DNA from: an uncultured Candidatus Saccharimonas sp.
Lineage (GTDB): Bacteria; Patescibacteriota; Saccharimonadia; Saccharimonadales; AQU-01
DNA: 43,792 nucleotides
Assembly (NCBI GenBank): GCA_943358095.1
Contig: CALRGT010000007.1
Span: forward strand, 1-43,792
Direction of reading: 5' to 3'
Part shown: positions 1-9,274 of the stretch, one piece after another
Position numbering within the stretch: the first letter of the stretch is position 1
How the letters are laid out: every line of letters begins with the position of its first letter
The notes under the pieces: model-generated
Databases searched by the model: none
The model's input: only the letters and a program-made list of their open reading frames with translations
Told to the model about the DNA's origin: nothing
Position numbers and translations under genes: made by a program

Positions 1-65
1 ATAATAAACCTCAAAACGAAGTTATCTAGCTTGTATCTTATCGCATAGAGTTCTATCATAAATAT

Positions 66-443
66 ATGAAGAAAATTGCTATTATTGAAGACGATCAAGC
101 TATCAGCCAAATGTATCGAATTAAGTTCGAAAACGAAGGCTACCAAGTCGAAACAGCCGAAAACGGTCGTATAGGACTAGAAATGATAGAAAAGATCAAG
201 CCTGCTATCGTACTACTAGACCTAATGATGCCCGAAATGAACGGCGACGTAATGTTGGCTAAACTACGCGACACCGACTGGGGTAAAGATGTCAAAGTCG
301 TAATTCTAACAAATGTCGGTGAGCAAGAGATTCCGCCACACGTAAAAGAACTTGGTGTAAGTGCAATTATTATTAAAGCCGACATGACACCAAGACAAGT
401 CGCTGATGTAGTAAAAATTCAGCTCGAATTACAGCAACAATGA
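66..443 (+). CDS. Response regulator receiver-domain protein (single domain)
   Basis: MKKIAIIEDDQAISQMYRIKFENEGYQV...VLLDLMMPEMNGDVML; acidic DD pocket, phospho-acceptor D in LLDLMMP, no output domain. Confidence 0.93.
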   Translation: MKKIAIIEDDQAISQMYRIKFENEGYQVETAENGRIGLEMIEKIKPAIVLLDLMMPEMNGDVMLAKLRDTDWGKDVKVVILTNVGEQEIPPHVKELGVSAIIIKADMTPRQVADVVKIQLELQQQ

Positions 444-1738
444 AAGCCGCAATAGTTGGATATGCCGTAGAAGGACAAGTTTCTGCTAATTATTGGCACG
501 AACTTGGTTATGAGGTTACTATTTGCGACCAAAACACGTCACTACAAGTGCCGCCTATATTCAAAACAACCCTTGGCGACGACTATCTTGACGGATTGGA
601 CTCATACGACATCATTGTGCGCTCAGCAGGCATACACCCACGAATAATTCTAGACAAAAACCCTTCCGTAAAATCCAAAATTACAACCTCTGTCCAAGAA
701 TTTTTTCGAGTCTGCCCATCACCAAACACTATTGGTATTACCGGCACCAAGGGCAAAGGCACTACCACTACATTAATAACCAAAATGTTGATAGCTGCCG
801 GCAAGACAGTACATTTTGGCGGCAATATTGGCATAGCCCCGCTAGAACTACTACCAAAAATAAATGCAGACGACTGGGTAGTATTAGAGCTTTCTAGCTT
901 TCAGTTAGAAGATTTCAATGGCCCGTCGCCACACATTGGGGTCTGCTTAATGGTTGTTCCAGAACATCTAAACTGGCATGCCGATATGGCGGAATACATA
1001 AGTGCCAAACAACGATTATTTTCCACACAAAAACCAACCGACATCGCAATATATTATTCTCAAAACGAAAACTCCCAAGCTATAGCTCAAAAAAGTGCAG
1101 GAGTTAAAATACCTTACCTTGCTAGTCCTGGAGCAATCATCGACGAAAACCAGGTCGTAATAGACAATCAAACAATCTGTTCTGTAGAAGAAATAAAACT
1201 ACCAGGCAAGCACAATTGGCAAAATATCTGCGCTGCCGTTACTGCTGTATGGCAAATAACACAAGATGTTGCGGCAATTAAATCAGTGATATTAAGTTTT
1301 AGCGGACTAGAACATCGAATCGAGCTTGTGAGCGAAATAAACAAAGTAAAATACTACGACGACTCTTTTGCTACCACACCAGAAACAGCGATTGCTGCCA
1401 TTCAAGCTTTTGATCAGCCAAAAATATTAATCCTAGGCGGTTCCGACAAAGGCACACCACTCGATCCAATTGCAAACGAAGTTATAAGTAATAACATTCG
1501 CCACATTATAACTATTGGCGACACCGGCCCAACTATCGCCAAACAACTGCGCGAGCGCGGATATAACGATATTACTGAGGGCTTAAAGACCATGACAGAA
1601 ATTGTCGCCACCGCACAAAGTCACGCCGAACCAGGCGACGTAGTATTACTATCGACTGGATGTGCTAGCTTTGGGCTTTTCAAAGACTACAAAGATCGCG
1701 GCAACCAATTCCAAGTTGCCGTCAAATCACTAAATTAG
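440..1738 (+). CDS. murD: UDP-N-acetylmuramoylalanine--D-glutamate ligase
   Basis: GITGTKGKGTTTTLITKML Mur ligase P-loop, ELSSFQLE, HRIELV, DDSFATTPETAIAAI; overlaps previous stop (ATGA). Confidence 0.93.
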   Translation: MKAAIVGYAVEGQVSANYWHELGYEVTICDQNTSLQVPPIFKTTLGDDYLDGLDSYDIIVRSAGIHPRIILDKNPSVKSKITTSVQEFFRVCPSPNTIGITGTKGKGTTTTLITKMLIAAGKTVHFGGNIGIAPLELLPKINADDWVVLELSSFQLEDFNGPSPHIGVCLMVVPEHLNWHADMAEYISAKQRLFSTQKPTDIAIYYSQNENSQAIAQKSAGVKIPYLASPGAIIDENQVVIDNQTICSVEEIKLPGKHNWQNICAAVTAVWQITQDVAAIKSVILSFSGLEHRIELVSEINKVKYYDDSFATTPETAIAAIQAFDQPKILILGGSDKGTPLDPIANEVISNNIRHIITIGDTGPTIAKQLRERGYNDITEGLKTMTEIVATAQSHAEPGDVVLLSTGCASFGLFKDYKDRGNQFQVAVKSLN

Positions 1739-2376
1739 GCGTTAATTACTTTGTTTAGTTGTTTAATAACGGCTTGCTCAGGCTGCAAAACTACAGCCCT
1801 ATTATTTGCCATGTCGTTTATCAAATCTTCGATCCAATGATAATGCGTGCAACCCAGAACAATCACATCCGCACCCTGATTACATACATCATCAATAATT
1901 CTTGCTAGCTTAACTTTGTCAACTTCGTCATTCTCAATCATTGATGTCCAATCACTACAATCCGGCTCAATAACTTTAATCCCTACGGCGTATTGTTCTT
2001 TTAGCGTTTCATAGCGCTTACTAGAAAGCGTCCTAGGAGTTGCGCAAACTGCTATAACCTTTGATTTAGTCTGCTTGCTAGCCGGCTTAACCATAGGCTC
2101 GACGGCAATTAATGGTACTGAGATTTCTTGACGCAGTCTCTCTATTAAGTTCGTAGAAACCGTATTACAGGCCACAACAATAACCTCACAACCATCACTT
2201 ACTAACAGTTGAAGTACGGGAAGGCACCCTTCATAAATGGCCTCTATAGACTTAGTGCCATAGGGCAGATTTTTGCTATCGTCACGAAACACAACTTGGT
2301 GCTCGGGCATGGCCTTTTCGATAGCAGATGCAACTGACTTACCGCCAATCCCTGAATCAAAAACACCAATTTTCAT
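1735..2376 (-). CDS. murI: Glutamate racemase
   Basis: IGVFDSGIGGKSV, PYGTKS, VVACNTVST, VLGCTHYHWI catalytic motifs. Confidence 0.93.
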   Translation of the reverse strand: MKIGVFDSGIGGKSVASAIEKAMPEHQVVFRDDSKNLPYGTKSIEAIYEGCLPVLQLLVSDGCEVIVVACNTVSTNLIERLRQEISVPLIAVEPMVKPASKQTKSKVIAVCATPRTLSSKRYETLKEQYAVGIKVIEPDCSDWTSMIENDEVDKVKLARIIDDVCNQGADVIVLGCTHYHWIEDLINDMANNRAVVLQPEQAVIKQLNKVINA

Positions 2377-2382
2377 AATCTT

Positions 2383-3249
2383 TTACTCTTTTCTGGTGGC
2401 TTGAGAGGCGCGAATAACATTTTCGAATAATGAGCATACAGTCAGCGGACCAACACCGCCCTTTTGTGGAGTAATCGTTAAGTCCTGTCTTTCATATACC
2501 GACTCATCAAGATCGCCAACAGGCCGGCCATCCTCGCTAGCCACGCCAGCATCAACCACTACTGCGCCCTGCTTGATCATGGATGGCGTCAAAATTGCTG
2601 GACTACCAGTGGCCGTAATAATAATGTCTGCTTCTAAAGTATGTATAGCCAAATCGGCAACTTCCCTGCCGACAACCGTAACGTTCAAGCCAGATTCTAA
2701 TAATAATTTTTCTAAAGGCGCACCAACCAACTTACCGCGACCGATAAGTAGAATCTGCTTGCCTCTAAGTTCTATATTGTAACCGCTAAGTAACCACAAA
2801 ATAGCCATTGGTGTGGCTGGGTCAAAAGTAGATAGCTTGCCTAATGAATCTACATCCTTTTCTGGTGCGACCATGTCTACTATTTCGTCTGTCATGGTCG
2901 GATCGGCTAATGGCAATTGAACGATTATACCCTGCACCGTGATGTCTGCATTCAACGCCTTAATTAGATTAGGGGCCTCTGCCATAGTTACAAAATGAAC
3001 ATCAACATCAACCAGTATTTCCTCGCCGTATCTTTTCTTGAGTCGAACATAGGTATTGATAACTGGGTCATCTTTTGTCTGGACAATAGCCAGCTTTGGA
3101 AAAATCTTGTCAGACTGACGCAAAGTACGGACCGTCTTGGCCTGTCGTACCTTTATATAACTAGCGAGTTCGCTACCGTTTAATATTCTCATCTTCATCT
3201 CTCCTATTTTAGCGTAGTAATCAGTAACTAGAAAATACAAAATAAACAA
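2383..3249 (-). CDS. folD: Bifunctional methylenetetrahydrofolate dehydrogenase/methenyltetrahydrofolate cyclohydrolase; true start probably near 3192 (MRILNGSELA)
   Basis: YVRLKKRYGEEI, GIIVQLPL, GRGKLVGAPLEKLL, VVDAGV, PQKGGVGPLTV. Confidence 0.93.
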   Translation of the reverse strand: MFILYFLVTDYYAKIGEMKMRILNGSELASYIKVRQAKTVRTLRQSDKIFPKLAIVQTKDDPVINTYVRLKKRYGEEILVDVDVHFVTMAEAPNLIKALNADITVQGIIVQLPLADPTMTDEIVDMVAPEKDVDSLGKLSTFDPATPMAILWLLSGYNIELRGKQILLIGRGKLVGAPLEKLLLESGLNVTVVGREVADLAIHTLEADIIITATGSPAILTPSMIKQGAVVVDAGVASEDGRPVGDLDESVYERQDLTITPQKGGVGPLTVCSLFENVIRASQATRKE

Positions 3250-3344
3250 GGCTAAGACCTGATAGAATAAACCACGGTCGAAGCCTGTGCATATCGGATG
3301 CAGTTTCTAATGAAGACAAGCGTCATGTCACTGTCCTAGTAACC

Positions 3345-3465
3345 TTAGGATTTGAGTGCAGCCTCGGATGAAAAGCGAGCATCGAAACGGAAGCGTACTA
3401 TAGGTACGCTGAGTATCGAAGCACAGTTTTTCGCCGGGGATGTGCTTGAAGCCCGAAGGTTACAA
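3345..3465. ncRNA. Candidate structured intergenic RNA/leader between helicase gene and folD
   Basis: Outer helix GTAACCTT/AAGGTTAC enclosing perfect AGCGTAC-TATAG-GTACGCT hairpin and GCACA...TGTGC stem; no convincing ORF; strand not resolved. Confidence 0.45.
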
Positions 3466-3467
3466 AC

Positions 3468-4670
3468 CTAGTTAGAAACAAAGGTGATGGCATGTCCGGT
3501 CTTGCCCGCTCGCCCAGCACGACCAATACGGTGAATGTAGTCGTCGTAAGTATTTGGAGTCGAGAAGTTAACAACGTGAGTAATGTCAGCAACGTCGATA
3601 CCTCGAGCAGCAACGTCTGTAGCTACCAAGATATTAACCTGATTACTTCGGAATCGGTTAAGAGCGCGAGTACGGTGACCCTGGCTCTTACCACCATGAA
3701 TAGCGTCAGCGCTAAATCCACGATCAATAAGTTCTTGGCTTAGTTTTTCGACACTACGTTGAGTCTCGTCAAAAATCAAAATTTTTGCTACGTGATCTTG
3801 GATTAACAAGTCATGCAATTTACTAATACGCTCACCTGCGTGATTGTACTGGATCACCGACTGCTCGACGTTATCGCTTGTTTCTCCAGTCTTAACAGAA
3901 ATTGTAACTGGATTAGTCAAGAAAGTGTTCATCAATGACTCAATCTTAGGATCGATTGTAGCTGAGAAAAATAGTGACTGTCTTGGGCTAGCTAATTTGC
4001 CTAGCAAGAAACGAATATCGGCGATAAAGCCCATATCAACCATACGGTCAACTTCGTCCAAAACAACAGTGTTAAATTCTGACAATACCAAAGTACCGCG
4101 TTCGACGTGATCTTTGATACGACCAGGTGTGCCGATTACGATGCTCGGACGAGATCGCATATCACGCAACTGTGTTGGCATTGAAGAGCCACCGATTAAT
4201 AGAGCGCCAAATAATCCGCTACCTTTAGCGTAAGACTTAAACTCTGTCTGAATTTGTTCAGCTAGCTCACGAGTTGGAGCAATTATTAGAGCCTTAGAAG
4301 TACGGTCAGCCATTAGCTTGTGGATTATAGGAATCGCAAAAGCAGCAGTCTTACCTGTGCCAGTGTTAGCGATACCGATAATGTCTTTGCCTTCTAGTCC
4401 TACTGGAATAGATTGGTCTTGAATTGGAGTTGGAGCAGTAAAGCCCTTAGCTTCAATATTTGCTTTGATCAACGGGTTAACGTCAAAGTCAGCAAACATA
4501 TGGTTTGGCTGATACTGTACAACTTCAACTGCTGGTTTAGCAGCCTTAATAAACTTACTAGGGTGAATATACTGTTTGTTAATTTTTCCACCACTACGGC
4601 GATTACCACCACCTGATGGGGCTTGCCCACGGCGACGCATGCTTGAATAACTTAGGTTTGATTTATACAT
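3468..4670 (-). CDS. DEAD-box ATP-dependent RNA helicase
   Basis: Q-motif, ANTGTGKTAAF, PTRELAEQI, VLDEVDRM, FSATI, HRIGRAGRAG. Confidence 0.95.
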   Translation of the reverse strand: MYKSNLSYSSMRRRGQAPSGGGNRRSGGKINKQYIHPSKFIKAAKPAVEVVQYQPNHMFADFDVNPLIKANIEAKGFTAPTPIQDQSIPVGLEGKDIIGIANTGTGKTAAFAIPIIHKLMADRTSKALIIAPTRELAEQIQTEFKSYAKGSGLFGALLIGGSSMPTQLRDMRSRPSIVIGTPGRIKDHVERGTLVLSEFNTVVLDEVDRMVDMGFIADIRFLLGKLASPRQSLFFSATIDPKIESLMNTFLTNPVTISVKTGETSDNVEQSVIQYNHAGERISKLHDLLIQDHVAKILIFDETQRSVEKLSQELIDRGFSADAIHGGKSQGHRTRALNRFRSNQVNILVATDVAARGIDVADITHVVNFSTPNTYDDYIHRIGRAGRAGKTGHAITFVSN

Positions 4671-4900
4671 AAAAAAGAATCCTTCTTTGTTTAGTTAATT
4701 TACTCTTATCATTGCTGTAATGAAATCGAGTAAAACTACTAACCAAACCCGGATTCATCGAAACAATTACCATAATTCTAGCACAATATTATACTATGGT
4801 CAACCTTTAGCAAGTTACAGAATATTTCAAGCTGTCGTTTCTATTCAAAAACTTGCATTATCATGGTATAATAACTCTAGTAATATAGGAGTTTGTCGTT

Positions 4901-5215
4901 ATGAATATCATCAAAAGCCCTCAGGGTGTCGAACTTATCACTGAATCAAACGATGCCGAACCTGCTCAAACACATAAACACAAATTATTGCTTTCTGTCC
5001 TAGGATTAGCTACTGCTTCATTAGTCACAGTTGGATTATTAGGTGGTGATAAGGCCCATTCGGAGATTAATCCAAGCACCACTACAATCGAATCCACAAC
5101 TACAACAGTTGAAGTAGGGGAACCACCTTTGCCTCCAACAACGACTGAACCTACATTTGTAGCCGTAGGAGAACCACCTCTGCCTCCTCACGCGACTCTA
5201 CCGCCAACACTATAG
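4901..5215 (+). CDS. Small predicted membrane-anchored Pro/Thr-rich protein
   Basis: One TM segment then PTTT-rich tail with two VGEPPLPP repeats; extended -10 TGGTATAAT upstream at ~4864. Confidence 0.7.
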   Translation: MNIIKSPQGVELITESNDAEPAQTHKHKLLLSVLGLATASLVTVGLLGGDKAHSEINPSTTTIESTTTTVEVGEPPLPPTTTEPTFVAVGEPPLPPHATLPPTL

Positions 5216-6052
5216 ACTTAGTTCGATAGCTTTAGCGATGGCATTGTGGCCACTCACAGTAGGATGAAAAGGAGCCTTATTTGTCATACCCTGCACCCAT
5301 GAATCTGATGCACAAAGCTCGTTACTACTAAAATCAAGCGGCACAAACTTGACATAAGAAAACACACTAGTTGCGTCTTTAATAGTTTTATTTAGTTTAT
5401 CAATTTGTAAACGCGTCCAGACTAACTCGCTTGACGTAATTCCCGCCATCTCCTGACACTGACTACTAGCCGGAAAAACCTGATAGTAGCCCGTAATAAT
5501 TAACGTTGGCGGTGTCGCATTATAGTGCTTCTGGATAGTCGATAATATTTCCTTGAAATTAACGGCAAATAGCTGAATCTTAGAATCAACACTTACGGTG
5601 TCGTCTACACTACCACAATTAGCTGTATAACACTTCAATAGATAACTTATCCAATCAAGATCATTAGCGCCTATAGTCATGGTAATCAAGTCTGGTCTGG
5701 TTAAATTAAATAGTCTATCCATTTGTGAGCTAAGAGTTGCCGAATTAACTACTTGCGTGCCCAATATTCCATTTTTTGTAGACGCGCCACTACAAGACAA
5801 GTCTATTATGTTGTAGTTTCGTTGTGTCGATAATAAATAAGGGTACGATTCTTTGGTGCGATAACAGGCGCTAGAATCAGCTGCCGTATCCAGTCCAATA
5901 CCCGCAGCCACTGAATCGCCCATAGCAACGTAAGTTAATTTAGTGGTAGAGCTTTTTGACTTTGTAGGATTATTGCTTCGGATTAAGCCAAATATGCCTA
6001 AGATTAACAGCACCAATAGTCCAACTATACCGGCCTGCAATCTTTTATTCAT
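5210..6052 (-). CDS. SGNH/GDSL-type hydrolase, membrane anchored
   Basis: N-terminal TM, YVAMGDSVAAGIG block I, TIGANDLDW block III, PFHPTVSGHNAIA block V. Confidence 0.9.
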   Translation of the reverse strand: MNKRLQAGIVGLLVLLILGIFGLIRSNNPTKSKSSTTKLTYVAMGDSVAAGIGLDTAADSSACYRTKESYPYLLSTQRNYNIIDLSCSGASTKNGILGTQVVNSATLSSQMDRLFNLTRPDLITMTIGANDLDWISYLLKCYTANCGSVDDTVSVDSKIQLFAVNFKEILSTIQKHYNATPPTLIITGYYQVFPASSQCQEMAGITSSELVWTRLQIDKLNKTIKDATSVFSYVKFVPLDFSSNELCASDSWVQGMTNKAPFHPTVSGHNAIAKAIELSL

Positions 6053-6091
6053 ACAAACATAATAACAGCATAAACTCTGCGAACCGAGAGT

Positions 6092-6781
6092 CTAGTTGTT
6101 TGTTTTTTTGGAGTTGCTGCCGTCAGTTGAATCATCTACAGTTGTTGAGGTTGAGTTAGAATTACTGCCGCTAGTAGAATCATCTCCAGTTGATGGGCTT
6201 GAATTGCTACCGCCAGCAGAATCATCGCCGCCAATCGAATTGGAATTGGAGTTACTGCCGTCAGTTGAATCATCGACAGTTGTTGAGGTTGAATTGCTAC
6301 CGCCAGCAGAATCATCTGATTTTTTCCTGTCATCTAGTTCATGCTTGATGTTACTTAGCGAAGATTCGGCCTTTCTGATCAAATCGTCAGACGCACCTTT
6401 CTTTTTGAGCTGAGATAATTCAGATTCTCGCCGCTTCTCGACGTTTTTCTTAAAGTCAGGATCCATAAATACGATAGCTTTTTCGCTACCTCGCTTTAGA
6501 GCGTAAAGTTTGCTTCCAGGTAGAGAGCTTTGGGCAAGCATTGCAAGACCAATAAATCCAGCCATTGCACCAGCGGTAGCCAGCTTACTAATAAACCCAA
6601 AAGACGGAACATCACGTTCGTCCATAACCTTATTGAATATTCGGGCTTTAGACTCATCAGATAATCCAGGAATAACTTCAGGCTTAGTTCTTATATAAGT
6701 AGCCAATTTAGTAAGAGTCTCGGCCTCTTTCTGGCTAGCTCCTGAAGATATCAACTCATCACGAAGAGTAGTCTTTTTCAT
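6092..6781 (-). CDS. DUF5667-like membrane protein with Ser/Asn/Asp repeat tail, putative partner of the sigma factor
   Basis: TM plus LPGSKLYALKRGSEKA motif; repeated DDSTDGSNSNS tail; start overlaps the sigma-factor stop. Confidence 0.7.
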   Translation of the reverse strand: MKKTTLRDELISSGASQKEAETLTKLATYIRTKPEVIPGLSDESKARIFNKVMDERDVPSFGFISKLATAGAMAGFIGLAMLAQSSLPGSKLYALKRGSEKAIVFMDPDFKKNVEKRRESELSQLKKKGASDDLIRKAESSLSNIKHELDDRKKSDDSAGGSNSTSTTVDDSTDGSNSNSNSIGGDDSAGGSNSSPSTGDDSTSGSNSNSTSTTVDDSTDGSNSKKTNN

Positions 6782-7257
6782 AACAAATCCTTCAGTTTCT
6801 TGAGTCCACGATGCTGAAGAACACGAACGTTAGCTTCAGTTATATTCAGGCTACCGGCCACCTGCTTGGCGCTTAATCCCAAAATACATCTCATATAAAC
6901 TACATCTTTCATTTCTATAGGCAAAGCTGCGATAGCCTTCTGCACTCTTTCGATAGTTATGTTTTTTTCTGTAACAAGAACTGGATTGTCCGACTCCTTG
7001 TCGCTTTCCATCTGCTCATCAAGCTCATAAGTTGGTTTTTTGCGCCAATGATCTCGAAACAAATTTTTGGCTATTGTATATAACCACGCCCTAGGATGCT
7101 TGTTATCGAAGGTATCAAAATGCTTCCAAGCCTTCATAAAAGTCTCAGATACTATGTCTTCAGAAAGATCAGAATCACTAGAATGACTAAGACAATAACG
7201 ATATATCTCGTCTGAGTAAGTGTTATACATTTTCTCGAATCTCCGCCTAGAACTCAT
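6778..7257 (-). CDS. ECF-type RNA polymerase sigma factor
   Basis: Region 2 (YSDEIYRYCL...DIVSETFMKAWKHFD...PRAWLYTIAKN) and region 4 (LPIEMKDVVYMRCILGLSAKQVAGSLNITEANVRVLQHRGLKKL). Confidence 0.95.
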   Translation of the reverse strand: MSSRRRFEKMYNTYSDEIYRYCLSHSSDSDLSEDIVSETFMKAWKHFDTFDNKHPRAWLYTIAKNLFRDHWRKKPTYELDEQMESDKESDNPVLVTEKNITIERVQKAIAALPIEMKDVVYMRCILGLSAKQVAGSLNITEANVRVLQHRGLKKLKDLL

Positions 7258-7280
7258 TAATAAAGCCTTTTTCTAATTAA

Positions 7281-7310
7281 TGTAACGTTTTATGTGTATG
7301 TTTCGTTACA
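7281..7310. promoter_or_regulatory. Candidate bidirectional ECF-type promoter (TGTAACG-N16-CGTTACA)
   Basis: Perfect 7-bp inverted repeat between the divergent sigma-factor operon and the PepSY-like gene; each strand reads TGTAAC ... CGTTA. Confidence 0.5.
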
Positions 7311-7350
7311 TATAGTGTCATAAAGATAACATAAGAAAGAAAAGCGATAT

Positions 7351-7836
7351 ATGAAAATAACTAAAAAATTAGTCCTTACAGGTACATTATTCAGCGGAGC
7401 ATTACTGCTTACTCCTTTGGCAGTATCAGCCCACAATAATAACAAAAACGATACGAATGGCGTACAAGTTGCTGCAGCAGAAGATAATCATCACAACAAC
7501 CAAACAACAGACGACAAAAAGACTCCAAAATCGTCAAGCACTAAAAAAGATGACGATTCAAGCAACGAAACAGAACACAGCACAGTCGTTGCACAAAATA
7601 GCAGCACATCAATCAGCCTAGCTGACGCTACAGTAATTGCTATGAATCTTCACCCTGATGTTGAATTAGTTGAAGCTGAAAAAGAAAACGAACACGGCAA
7701 AGTGGTCTATAAGTTTGAGTTTGCTGACGGCAGTAAAGTTACTATTGATGCAAATACCTCAAAAGTACTAAGCGATCACACTAGTGAGGTCGAATCAAAC
7801 GAACATAAAGATACAAACAGCGAACATAGAGACTAA
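7351..7836 (+). CDS. Secreted PepSY-domain-like protein
   Basis: Signal peptide; C-terminal ISLADATVIAMNLHPDVELVEAEKENEHGKVVYKFEFADGSKVTIDANTSKVL resembles PepSY. Confidence 0.75.
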   Translation: MKITKKLVLTGTLFSGALLLTPLAVSAHNNNKNDTNGVQVAAAEDNHHNNQTTDDKKTPKSSSTKKDDDSSNETEHSTVVAQNSSTSISLADATVIAMNLHPDVELVEAEKENEHGKVVYKFEFADGSKVTIDANTSKVLSDHTSEVESNEHKDTNSEHRD

Positions 7837-7857
7837 CAATTAAGTCACTCGTTAAAT

Positions 7858-7889
7858 AAATAGGCTAAGCCAATGTGCTTAGCCTATTT
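7858..7889. terminator. Bidirectional terminator hairpin between convergent genes
   Basis: AAATAGGCTAAG...CTTAGCCTATTT inverted repeat. Confidence 0.75.
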
Positions 7890-8804
7890 AATTTTAACTA
7901 AGGACTGTGAACCCTTAAAAAACGCGCGAAATTCGTAGTATCTAGTAGAGCTAATAAAGTGCAGCAAGTTTACGATCAAAAAGAAGTTAAGACTAAATAT
8001 AAAATACAAACCTTTAATATGAAAATGACTTATCAGCACATATAGAGCAATAATAGAAGCATTAACAAGCACGGTTACTGTCAAATAACCTCTTTTGGAG
8101 TGTAAAAATCTTTTAGGATTTTCTATGCTCGAGATCTTAAGAAAATAATGCATATAAAAAAGAAGAACATGATAAATACCTATGAAAAAGAACAAGTACA
8201 GGCCGACATTTATGCTTAAACCTATAACAACAATAACGGTCACTATCTGAAAAATAATCCAATAATTAGCCAATTTGAGTCCATCCGATAAAGAAGCATA
8301 GACATACAATAAACTAAATAACAAACCCGCAAACACCAGAATAGGTGCGATTATAATAGGGTATAGATTATATAATTGATTCGCAAACAATAATGACAAC
8401 AAAGCTAAACAACCAAAAATTTGAGAGTTGGTGTATTTGGATTTAAAAAAATTACCAGTAAATTGATCATCAGTCACTGCGTGAAAAACTGCATACAAAG
8501 ATACTACTATTATTAAAAAGTTATCTCGCGCGACAACTTGAGATCCGGTTGTGCAGTAATAGTAAATGACAAATCCTAATACTGCCATCAAAACCAATTT
8601 CATTAACGGGACCTGCTTTTTTGATGACAACTTATACAGTCCACCCAAGAAGTAATGGCCATACCCGATCATTGCAGAAACCAAAAAAAAGATAGTAGGT
8701 CGATCTTTTAGTGTCAGGGTTATGACAGTAACTATCAAAAACGCTAGTATTTTTTGAAGAGTTAATTTGTCGCTAATACTCAATTTATTAAGCATTGTAG
8801 TCAA
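7884..8804 (-). CDS. Hypothetical polytopic membrane protein
   Basis: Multiple predicted TM segments; no family recognised. Confidence 0.75.
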   Translation of the reverse strand: MTTMLNKLSISDKLTLQKILAFLIVTVITLTLKDRPTIFFLVSAMIGYGHYFLGGLYKLSSKKQVPLMKLVLMAVLGFVIYYYCTTGSQVVARDNFLIIVVSLYAVFHAVTDDQFTGNFFKSKYTNSQIFGCLALLSLLFANQLYNLYPIIIAPILVFAGLLFSLLYVYASLSDGLKLANYWIIFQIVTVIVVIGLSINVGLYLFFFIGIYHVLLFYMHYFLKISSIENPKRFLHSKRGYLTVTVLVNASIIALYVLISHFHIKGLYFIFSLNFFLIVNLLHFISSTRYYEFRAFFKGSQSLVKIK

Positions 8805-8816
8805 ATAACCAAAAAT

Positions 8817-9224
8817 TTAATTTAAAAATTTCTTAAGAACAAGTACTGATACTACAGAGACTAAAGCAGTCAGGAATGTGCCCCACATCAAGTCAACTGC
8901 AGTTACTATAAACGGCCAACCCTTTAATGTAGCCTGATTAGTCAAGTCGTATGTAGCGTAGCTAACTAGTCCAAGTAACGCCCCCTGCAAAGCTATTTTT
9001 GTTAGACTTTCTGAATTTCGCCATCCCGGATAAACTACGAATACCGCTACTCCCAAGATAAATATCAAATAAAATATAATTGCCGAAAGCCAGATTGGCT
9101 TATCGGTCATAATGTAGCCAATGTGTTTTTTATAAAATTTTGGAGCTACTAACCCCAACCAAACAGCATCTATCGCTGTCATTACGCCCAAGGAAGTTAA
9201 ATAAACATAAATGTAATCAGTCAT
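8817..9224 (-). CDS. DUF2177-like membrane protein
   Basis: AIDAVWLGLVAPKFYKKHIGYIM ... GLVSYATYDLTNQATLKGWP ... DLMWGTFLTA. Confidence 0.85.
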   Translation of the reverse strand: MTDYIYVYLTSLGVMTAIDAVWLGLVAPKFYKKHIGYIMTDKPIWLSAIIFYLIFILGVAVFVVYPGWRNSESLTKIALQGALLGLVSYATYDLTNQATLKGWPFIVTAVDLMWGTFLTALVSVVSVLVLKKFLN

Positions 9225-9274
9225 AGAGTAAGTATATCAAAAATTGTCTATTAAACACCTACTTTAAAAGAACT

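Noticed and set aside
3398-3613. 71-aa minus-strand ORF overlapping helicase 3' end
   Set aside because: Low-complexity LLTLLTLLT in an alternate frame of the helicase plus the structured intergenic region; no family recognised.
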